Shown here in pieces: positions 56,056 to 64,000 of a stretch of DNA of 64,000 bases (position 1 is the first letter of the stretch; the number at the start of each line of letters is the position of its first letter). The stretch is from the NCBI GenBank assembly GCA_016617855.1, contig JAECUM010004356.1, positions 48,940 to 112,939 of the forward strand, read 5' to 3'. The notes beneath the pieces are model-generated. The model saw only the letters and a list, made by a program, of their open reading frames with translations. It was not told where the DNA came from and ran no database searches. The position numbers and the translations under genes were made by a program. This stretch comes from Megalonaias nervosa (Eukaryota > Mollusca > Bivalvia > Unionida > Unionidae).

Positions 56056-57946
56056 GCCATTCTTACCTCTTTCGGGTATTACCTAGCAACCTGTAATGTG
56101 TAAGTCACACGTTTAATTGGGACAAGTAAGTTAGAAATTTTATTTTATTCATCTTATTAAAATTAGAATTTTATGTACAAAGCGCACATCAGTTTTCTAA
56201 ATATATAAACTAATCGGTGAGTAAATGTTACTCATTGGCAATTTTAAATTCTTAATAATAGTTATAATTTTTTACGGACGCATCTAATCGATCCAATTTG
56301 TGTTATAATAGAGTTTTATCAAAACGGATTTTCGTATATGCGAAAAGAAAACCACAAAACCGTCAGGCATCCTTGATCAATTCGCCACTGGAAGCGTTGA
56401 ACTTATCTGCTTTTCCAAGGTAAGTCTTCCGGCAGGCGGATCTTCTCCAGACGTATATGTGCAGCAATCCTAAGAAATGACTGGATAGACAGGAACGGTG
56501 TTCTTCCCCATGCTGTTGCACGTCATCGGTCGCAGTTCGCAGCCGTAAGCACTAGTGCCGCATTCAATTTCACTTACGTGGATGACATAGTAATTGTCGA
56601 CAAGTCAAAAATCATGATGATGATGAACTTTGATGATGATCTTTGGAGTTACATTTTCATGGTTTGAAGTTATATGTTAACGGCACACATCTTAGCGGAG
56701 ATAACCGAGTATACCGGGTCATAAAAATGTCTTCTCAATACAATTGTACACCAAATTATGTTATTTTTTTTTACGAAAAAACAAAAAAACAAACAAACAT
56801 TATTTCTGTGTAAAAATTACAATTGTTGGTTCAAAGCAGATCACTTTTGTATTAAAAAATAATAGGAATCAAAAACTCAAACTAATTAAATGCCACGCTC
56901 ATACGAAGAGGCATGAAAAACTTTGTCGATACAAACTGTTTTGCGTAAAGTAATAGTGTTTGAATCAAAATGAAAATAAATCATACTAGAGATCATTAAC
57001 CAGAAAATATCGATGAATATAAAAGTCTTTTCAGATGTAAAGAATGTAAAATGTAAGGATTGCAAAAATTTGATAGTAATTCGTTACATTCGACAATATT
57101 GTGCAGAGACAAGTTCATGTGAGAGTGCGCATACGGATGTTTCAGTGTGTGGACGTAGCGAGAAAAAGGAAATTAATTGTGAAATGGGTGTAATATTAAA
57201 CGATTGATAATAAACATAAAAACCTTACGCAGACGTTCTGCAATTCAGCGATTCCTTCAGGGGATATGGTAATAGGAGTTTAAAAGGTCAGACACTGTAA
57301 ATTATTACCTTCAAAAACAGACAATCTTCATGAATATTTCGCAGCGTGCTGCTGTGAGTGAAAGTTATAATACCAGCATCTATGGATTATTAAACAAACA
57401 GTTTTCATTAATCATATTAATATAAAGTGTCTTGTGAATTGCTTATCATTACAAACTGCTTGGATCCAGCTAGAAGAAGACGAGGAGTCTCAGTAACGGC
57501 GAATAAAAATGCAACAAAATGCTGTTTATCTGACCCCCAAGACGAAATAACTGTTTCTTTTAAATCACAGTTATCATTGGGAAAAGTTTATGCAAAAGAA
57601 CCGAATGACTTTAAATCAAAATCTATTTCTTCAATATGCCTCAAATTGTATGCTGTCCTGTTTTAAATACTTTACAAAAACAAAAGCGAAACAACGTTTC
57701 TCATATCACCCTTGTCTAAAGGAATGATACGTACCGTATTATTTTGATTTACCTTCGCAGTGATAATAGTGATTCTGAAGCTTTAATATTAGTTTGCCGT
57801 ATTTATGAGGCAGAATTACGGAATTTTTTATTTTATTAGGCCCGGTTGCAACAGTTTTAAACTCTTTGCTTTTGTTCATTAACTAGCGTGTGTTAGAAAG
57901 TTAATGATATAGCCGGGTATTCTAATAATTGTGGCATAGGTTGGTA

Positions 57947-58030
<84 letters not shown>

Positions 58031-58797
58031 GTAGAGGATACCCTGAATGTAAGGCTCATATATAGGATACAAAGTGTCATTAACCGTCGAAACATTTTTT
58101 ACAAGCTTTAATATCTAATGCTATAATCAGCGTAATCAGAGCATACAAGGAAATAATAATTCAGTGAAGAAAACAGATAGTTCCCGAATGTGGCTAACGA
58201 ACGGGTTGGTGAATGAAGAAGTCCATTAAAATTTTTCGTTGCTTTTGTCAAGGATTTGTGCTAACAATTGTTATGTTTATTTTCCAGCCCATGTCTAGGC
58301 TGATCAGCCTTGCATGACCCAACAATTAGATAATGCGGGGTAGAACGTAGTACTTCCATTCTTCTTGTTAAAGTTTTCACCGCGAAGGTCGCTTGGTCTT
58401 CTTCCCATCGTTGCCGTTTCGTTCATTCGGAATATTCTTGGAAGATGGAACATACTTCGGTGTAGTCTGTTAAGTCTTTGCTTTCTGTTTCTTTGTTACG
58501 TCGATTTCGTCTTGTTTAACTGTCGGTGTTTCTATCTCAATTTCTTTTACTCTTCTTTGACGAATGGTAGATTTCATGCTGTACTAGTATTCCTTGCATC
58601 TTATTATTATGTTTTAATTCAACATCTTGGTGAATCTCCCAGCAGTCTGTCGGAGATTCCTTTTCAAGATTCATATTTCACAATCTGGAACCAGTGTTCT
58701 ACGAAGCAGTTTGTGTCTCTAGTGCGATCGTGTTATGTAGATGTTTGCTTCAGTAACAAACCACTCCAACGTGGATAAATATGCAGGTGCGATTCAA
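56056..58797. other. Intergenic stretch, no gene recognised
   Basis: Several short open stretches (for example 57013-57207, with four Cys in KCKDCKN and CAETSSC) have no recognised similarity. Holds the long (TA)n tract below. Confidence 0.45.
57949..58027. repeat. Long (TA)n microsatellite
   Basis: About 39 uninterrupted TA units, the longest simple repeat in the window. Confidence 0.95.
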
Positions 58798-59426
58798 TCA
58801 CGTTAAGTGCTTCAGATCTCCTGACCTAATCATAGCATCTGTTGTATCAGAAAGTGTGTAACTGTCTGAATCTGATGGCCACGACGAATCTTCCAAGTTA
58901 TCTATCATGGCCGTGACGGCTTTCTTGACACAAGTGTTCGCCATTTTGGAATGACTGTCCTCCCCCTTAATATACAACATAGTGTCATATTTTTTCTTAT
59001 TTTGGAAGCTTTTGTCAGACAGGAAATAAATGTGGAGCTCTCCGGTGTAAACATTGTCTTTATTCGTTAATGGTAAAAATGACTCATCATAATTGTATCT
59101 CCTTGGTCTTTGTCGTTTGCTTCCGTCTTTTACAAATGGTCCAGCATCCAGATTATATTTGAAGACATTCCAAACAACGTGCGAGAAACCATAATTACCT
59201 TCTTTCTGCTGACTGTAATGTTGCTTATACAACTATGTTCGCACGAATGTCCTTCTAATGACTCCGTGTCTTTGTAAGATACGTGAAGATCGCATAGCAG
59301 TTCTACATTATGGTGACGGAAGCCTTTCTTTAAGTGATTTAAATCACTATTTGATTTCATCCTCATCGCATTTTTGTATGACATTTGGGTTGCACAAATA
59401 TTAAAAATGTAATAGCTGGCCACCAC
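58798..59426 (-). pseudogene. Unrecognised protein in two overlapping minus-strand frames
   Basis: I do not recognise a family. Frame 1 (59426-59130) includes HHNVELLCDLHVSYKDTES and SCEHS. Frame 2 (59232-58798) includes RPRRYNYDESFLPLTNKDN, GELHIYFLSDKSF and a Ser/Asp-rich end (DSSWPSDSDSYTLSD). The composition of both is protein-like (balanced charge, few low-complexity runs), and they overlap where frame 1 turns into unlikely sequence, which suggests one protein with a frameshift near 59210-59230. No signal peptide, membrane segment or catalytic motif is evident. It could also be two exons or chance ORFs. Confidence 0.35.
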
Positions 59427-61137
59427 GGATAACTAATAAAAATATATACACATCTTGACAAGTCGTGTAATGTGGAGATCTTAACTATATTCCTTTTGGG
59501 TCTTTACCTTCATTTAATTGATAGTGCCGAATGCAGTGAATAAATCAACATATGACTCACTATAGATAATAGGATAATACTGGTCTGTTTATATTGGTAA
59601 TACTTATTCTGTTTGCGAACCACAGTCTGTAGTAATGCACAACCCCATACAAAATACAACACACAGATCTAAAGAACTGTATGTCGCCCTAGGCTTGAGA
59701 TCCATTTAATTGCGGGAGTGTTTGGGGTGCGTGGTAGACTTCGACACTATTTTGCTTTTGGTTTTCGAGAATCTCTTCGAAGACGGGGAATAAAGTTGCT
59801 AAGTGTGTTTCTCAGAAGTTGCTGAAGGGGATGCGGGTATATGAGGGTGCATGCAGGGCATGTTTTCGTTGCCATCACAGACATAAGCATAAATGCGGCG
59901 TGGGGATACGGCTTTACATCCTGTCCTGCTGAAACTGTTTTCTTTTAGTTTTGTTAAAAAAAAGAGCGATATCTGATATTTTGCATGTCTGCTTAAACTG
60001 ACTATGCTGTCAACTTGATGGGTAAGCACTTGGGGTAGTTTAGTAATCGATTCAGTTGCTGCGTAAGCGCTTAGAGTAGTTATCCAAGCTCTTTTGAGTG
60101 GTTTAGTAAGCTTATAAAGTGTTTTGACAATGTCTTTAAGTGATTCGATAACCTTTTCTCTGGGTTTGGTAACCGTTCTAAGTAATCACTTATGTGATAG
60201 CAGGAAACACTGCGGCTCACTAAGCAAGCTTTTGTGTCAGTGCCTTTTAGCAGTAGACCGTATTTGTTGTCAAAATATCACATATGTGCATGCTGCAAGA
60301 TTCACCTTCAAAGAAAACACAAAGGGAGCGTTCATCTCAAACCTGATGTTTTTGCTGAAAGCATGTTCAGTATAAAAGGCATTTAGTAGTAATAGTGCAC
60401 CAAAATTGTATACTTAAAAGGCCCTGTATACATTTTACTATTGTGATATATTACATTGTAGCGATCCACCCTAACACTTAGAAGTTTTTCTGAAAAAAAA
60501 ATAGACCACAAAAGATGGAAGACACGGACGATACTATATTTCTCCTTCGATCACGTTTCCCGATCAAATCAACTTAGGAATATAACCCCTACTAACTCCC
60601 GAATCCATCCCATACAAAGACATATATTATTTTTGCTGTATATTTTAAAGACAAACGGAAATAGCTCATGCCCATTACCTCTTATGGCCGCCTACAAGTG
60701 GCGCTATTTATAAGCTTTCACTTGTGAACTGACGAAACATCCTTCCTTTCGCCGACGGAAATCCATTGGAAATTAGACCTACTTTACGTCCCATCCATTG
60801 ATGATGTTTTTTTTTGAATGCATCACAATTATTGTACATGTGGTATACATCATGTTTTAAATTTTAGCCTTAATGTTATGGATTGCTTCACCTATGAGGA
60901 CTTGGTTGCTCGGTTATCTGACCGCATGGGTCAGTAAGGCTATACAAAATCATGATGAAATTAGAGTTCGCACACACTGTCAATTTATTGAACAACCTCT
61001 TTTGTGTAGGGGGTGTCTCTGGCTGTTGCGCAATGGACGTTTGAAATTCTGGCCGGCCTATTGGTGAAGTGCCCGCTGAAGTACATACCAAGACGGCGAA
61101 ATTGAGTGATTTTATCATCATTTTAAAATCGTTTCAG
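59427..61137. other. Upstream region and probable 5' exon/intron of the TENT4 gene
   Basis: No coding sequence is recognised. The coding exon begins just after a good acceptor (cgtttcag, ending at 61137), so a non-coding first exon is expected upstream, probably in the GC-richer part near 60700-61080. No clear TATA box was seen. Confidence 0.4.
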
Positions 61138-61141
61138 GTGT

Positions 61142-61497
61142 ATGGATCCAATAATAGCGTGGTATCCACCTGAACAGTTGGGGCTAGCTCACAACGTATG
61201 GACGAAAATTTGGGAGGTACAATTAGGCGTAGACAACATGTCGCTGAGGTCGAACCCAAATTTGGATAAAAAGCCACAGGATTACATTCCGCTTGATAAT
61301 GTAAAAAACAGAAATGTATCCACGAACTGTCTGAATAATATCTCAAACGAACAGAGTCGTATCAAGAGGAAAAGAGAAGCTGGAGGAGAAAACCGCGCAA
61401 GCACATACGGTTTAAATCGCTATCAGTACAAACATTTGTTGGAAGATGGCATGTTGACACCTTGGAAAAAGAGAAATTATGCCCCAGATATCACAGG
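61142..61497 (+). CDS. TENT4: TENT4-type non-canonical poly(A) polymerase, first coding exon (partial gene)
   Basis: TENT4 (PAPD5/PAPD7, Trf4-type) proteins add A-rich tails to nuclear and some messenger RNAs. The ATG at 61142 starts MDPIIAWYPPEQLGLAHNVW, which closely matches the known start of vertebrate TENT4A (Met-Asp-Pro ... Trp ... Pro-Glu-Gln). The exon ends TPWKKRNYAPDITG, the segment that leads directly into the nucleotidyltransferase domain in this family. The donor is gg/gtatgt at 61497/61498, phase 2. An acceptor (tttcag) ends at 61137, four bases before the ATG, so the 5' UTR is on an earlier exon. The catalytic GS and DxD motifs and the PAP-associated domain should lie on later exons; none is seen before the window ends at 64000, so the first intron is over 2.5 kb. 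No lesions are visible. The name is by resemblance; whether it is the A or B type is not decided. Confidence 0.85.
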
Positions 61498-62026
61498 GTA
61501 TGTTAGATTTATTTTCATCATGCAGTTGATAAAAAGATGTTTTACTAATTAGGACCTAAAGTAAGTAAAGTTCTTCATTAATTTCGTTAGTATTGCACAA
61601 CACGTGTGATCCGATGACAGATCCTGCCTTGCTGTGAACGAATGTCAAGGTCACAGATGGAGTCCAGTTGCATTACGGCTGTCTAATTTGTTTAAAATTA
61701 ACTGCTGCTTGAAACTAAGCAAAGAGAAAAAGTATACTCAATATTATTTTTTTCTAATTTTATTTTCACGTGTCCTGTAGTCTCGACTGGAACTAGGGGT
61801 ACATGGTTATTATTCTCGTGGAATGATAATGGACAGGTACTTTACAGTGCATTACAATACAGTGGTTGAAATTTCAAGCAGAATTTCTCCCCATGCAATG
61901 CTATTTCTTAGAAGCTTAAAAAACGTTATTTTATCCAAATGTCAGATATTGTATTTTTTTCCTAAATTTATTTTGAATGACATAAATGTATATAAGTTCT
62001 TGCCATTACTTATTTTACTTATTTTT

Positions 62027-62275
62027 GTGGGGGCCCCCAAGTGGTTTAAAGCACTCACCATTATGGATCATTGTCATCTCAACTCTGTGTGTATTTGAGT
62101 CTCAGGTTCAGCCAACGTGGCTGTGTGAGAAAACTTGCCAGAAGCTTCTCGTGGGTAGGTGGTTCTTTCCAGGGTTTTCCCGGGTTCTTCCTCCAACATT
62201 AATACCGGCCACCATGTATAACCCGTCTTGTGCTGAAAAATGGCATTAAACCCTAAAACAACAACAACAACTTAT
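62027..62275 (+). mobile_element. Degraded tRNA-derived SINE with (AAC)n tail
   Basis: It begins with a tRNA-like head: a gtggtttaaagcactcacc stretch that could be a box A, and tctcaggttcagcc as box B. The body contains ccagggttttcccgggttct and ataccggccaccatgtataa, and it ends in attaaaccctaaaacaacaacaacaac-like tail. It lies in the TENT4 intron. Confidence 0.6.
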
Positions 62276-63230
62276 TTTTTATACCATGCTATATTCAAGT
62301 CTGATAAAAATTTTCAACCATTTTTTGTCAAGGACAAGTGGTTTCAGAAAATTTAGTTCACAACCTACATTTTCATTTGTTCCAGAAATTGTAATCTCTT
62401 GACTAGGTTTCAGATTGCACATTTAATCCATATTAAAACAAAATTATGGTAGGAACATAAAAGATGAACAACTTGAAGAACAGTTTCGTGTTCGCCAGAG
62501 TCAATCAATTCAAGTCTTGGATTATTATTAACCCAATGTGGCTGAACATTTGTTAGGATTTTGTGTCGTATTTGACATTTTTTGCCATCACAGATGCTGA
62601 TTTACATTTCTCGGAAGGAGTAGTTTTCTTAGACTGATAGTCGTGCATTTTATTCTTCCACTTTCATGTGAATTTTCCTTCTCTGAATCTTATGACTGCA
62701 TTTGGAAATTTTTTTTAAACTTGTATCCGTCTTAAAAATCCTACTGTTACTGTCCCTGGATGGAAAATTAAATTAGCATTAGATTTTTGCCATAGATCTT
62801 TATATATCTGGTTGATCCTGAATGAAAATGGTGAGATCTGACCTCTTTAGCCACAGTGAGCATATTGGAAACATCGTTACTCATTCTCCTGAATCAATGA
62901 TCACATCAATGGGAGTTTTCACCAGAAAGCAGGGTTTCAAACAAGAATTAAATAGCAAAAATTAAAAAGATCACTATGATAAAGTTAAAACATTTGGACA
63001 TCTGAATATTGCATTTTCATGGCGTAATTCAGAATTTAGGATAGCTACATTTTTGCTTATCGGTTTTTAAAGAAATACAAGTTTTATAGATTTCTCAGTG
63101 CCAGGCTTGCCCATGACCTTAGAATGAACCAATCTAAAGATAGAATATATGCCTTCAACACCAGCATTAATGGCAAATGCCTACAACTCCGTTCCATGGT
63201 ATTATTGTCCAGATCTTTTGATTGAGATTT

Positions 63231-63490
63231 AGACAGCTCTGGTGGCCTAGCGGTTAGAGTGTCTGCCTCGTTTCTTGGAGATCATGGGTTCAAACCTCGG
63301 CTGAGTCATACCAATGACATAAAAAAAAAAATACAGCTGCCTTGCTAGATGTTCAGCATCAAGAGGTCAGTGTTAGGACTGGTTAGCCTGGTGTGAGGAT
63401 AATGTGGCTGGGTGGGACATGATGTTACATGTCTGCAGCATCATGCCTCAAGTGCTAGATATAAAAAAACTGCCACACTGCAGACAGTGT
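63231..63490 (+). mobile_element. tRNA-derived SINE (V-type body, mollusc-like)
   Basis: The RNA polymerase III head is good: box A tggcctagcggttagag at about 63242 and box B gggttcaaacctcgg at about 63286, spaced as in tRNA-derived SINEs. A poly-A-like stretch follows (63318-63331), then a body with gtgttaggactggttagcct, ataatgtggctgggtgggac and a catgtctgcagcatcatgcc block, which I recognise as a recurrent molluscan SINE body. It lies in the TENT4 intron. The ORF over it (63404-63820) is not a gene. Confidence 0.75.
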
Positions 63491-64000
63491 AGCCATATGA
63501 CTGAAAAATTGTTAAAGCTATGTTTTAAAAAAATCCCCACCCCCCCCGCCCCCAAAATTGAGATTTCCAACAAGCAGTGGGAAACACATCCTTTGAAAGT
63601 GTGGGGTCAAACATGTAAGGCCAGAAATGGTTTGACTCGGGCTCACAGGTTTGCCACTTTTGACAAAATCGTATGGATGATTCTGACTGCAGTATTCCAT
63701 AGCGCAGTGAGTTTGCTCATTGGTGAGGTTCCTACCCAAGAACCTAGAATCAGGAGTATTGGCAAGAAAGTGAATAGGAGTGGCCTCCTTGGCATGAGTC
63801 TTGAATTTGTTGATCACTGAATTATTGTAAGGCTGCTAGATTAATGTCAGTCTTGTGTTGTATGTCAAAAGCCTCGATCATGTAGCTTGTGCATGTTATC
63901 AAGAGCCACTGCAGTTGGCTTCATTGGTTCAAGATGCTCTTCATTATTCCTTTTCATACCCGAGTTCTTCACCTTGTCAGCAATTCCAGTATTAATAGAG
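63491..64000. other. TENT4 intron, no further exon recognised
   Basis: No match to the next expected TENT4 exon. A C-tract lies at about 63540-63553. Confidence 0.5.

Noticed and set aside
1502..58027. Possible CRISPR-like or satellite arrays in the many short repeats
   Set aside because: All arrays are simple microsatellites or minisatellites without unique spacers; the host is an animal.
58365..58778. 137-codon hydrophobic, Cys/Phe-rich ORF
   Set aside because: Its composition is that of T-rich DNA in frame; its first ATG is not supported and no family is recognised.
63231..63305. A functional tRNA gene
   Set aside because: Boxes A and B are good, but the cloverleaf is imperfect and the sequence continues into a SINE body.
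63404..63820. 138-codon ORF near the right end
   Set aside because: Its first part is the body of the SINE, and the rest shows no recognised similarity; it does not match the expected next TENT4 exon.

Overview
This is AT-rich animal nuclear DNA, most probably from a marine invertebrate and most likely a mollusc. Evidence for a metazoan is the intron/exon structure, CR1/L2-type and RTE-type LINEs, a Polinton (Maverick), hAT-type MITEs, long microsatellites and a C2H2 array with TGEKPF linkers. The mollusc suggestion rests on a tRNA-derived SINE at 63.2 kb whose body looks like SINEs common in bivalves and gastropods; that is recognition from memory, not a search. Almost all coding sequence is mobile or formerly mobile and broken. 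The one clear host gene is the N-terminal coding exon of a TENT4 (PAPD5/PAPD7, Trf4-type) non-canonical poly(A) polymerase at 61.1 kb.

Layout. 1.5-5.2 kb: a nearly intact CR1/L2-like LINE on the minus strand, broken by one in-frame TGA and flanked on both sides by ATAC-type tetranucleotide repeat. 6.0-7.5 kb: a 43-bp minisatellite and an unrecognised coiled-coil ORF behind a TATA-like box. 9.1-18.8 kb: a convergent pair of recently dead multi-exon genes. The plus-strand gene encodes the P2X7-receptor-type cysteine-rich C-terminal domain on its own. The minus-strand gene belongs to a large uncharacterised animal family. Copies of a ~200-bp repeat lie on both outer sides in opposite orientation. 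19.1-39.2 kb: a decayed Polinton with protein-primed-type DNA polymerase B, a BIR-domain ORF, a triplicated short ORF family, a FtsK/HerA-type packaging ATPase, several short basic GG-motif proteins and a chromodomain integrase, all on the plus strand. I could not find its major capsid protein or protease. Its polymerase gene is split by a 6.65-kb Mutator-like (MULE) element with TIRs and a 9-bp target duplication; that element encodes PHD-like, OTU-like and MULE transposase segments on the minus strand.

39.9-56 kb: MITEs, three dispersed copies of a ~450-700-bp repeat, a full-length RTE-type LINE (45.47-48.83 kb, 10-bp target duplication, many breaks), a BED/TTF-type zinc-finger ORF and a C2H2 array. 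56-61 kb: mostly unassigned, with a long (TA)n tract and an unrecognised minus-strand ORF pair. 61-64 kb: the TENT4 exon and its first downstream intron, which carries two SINE-like insertions.

Insertion order can be read in places: the MULE entered the Polinton polymerase after the Polinton was in place, and the CR1/L2 LINE entered a pre-existing ATAC-type repeat. No CRISPR array, rRNA gene or bacterial-type operon was seen.
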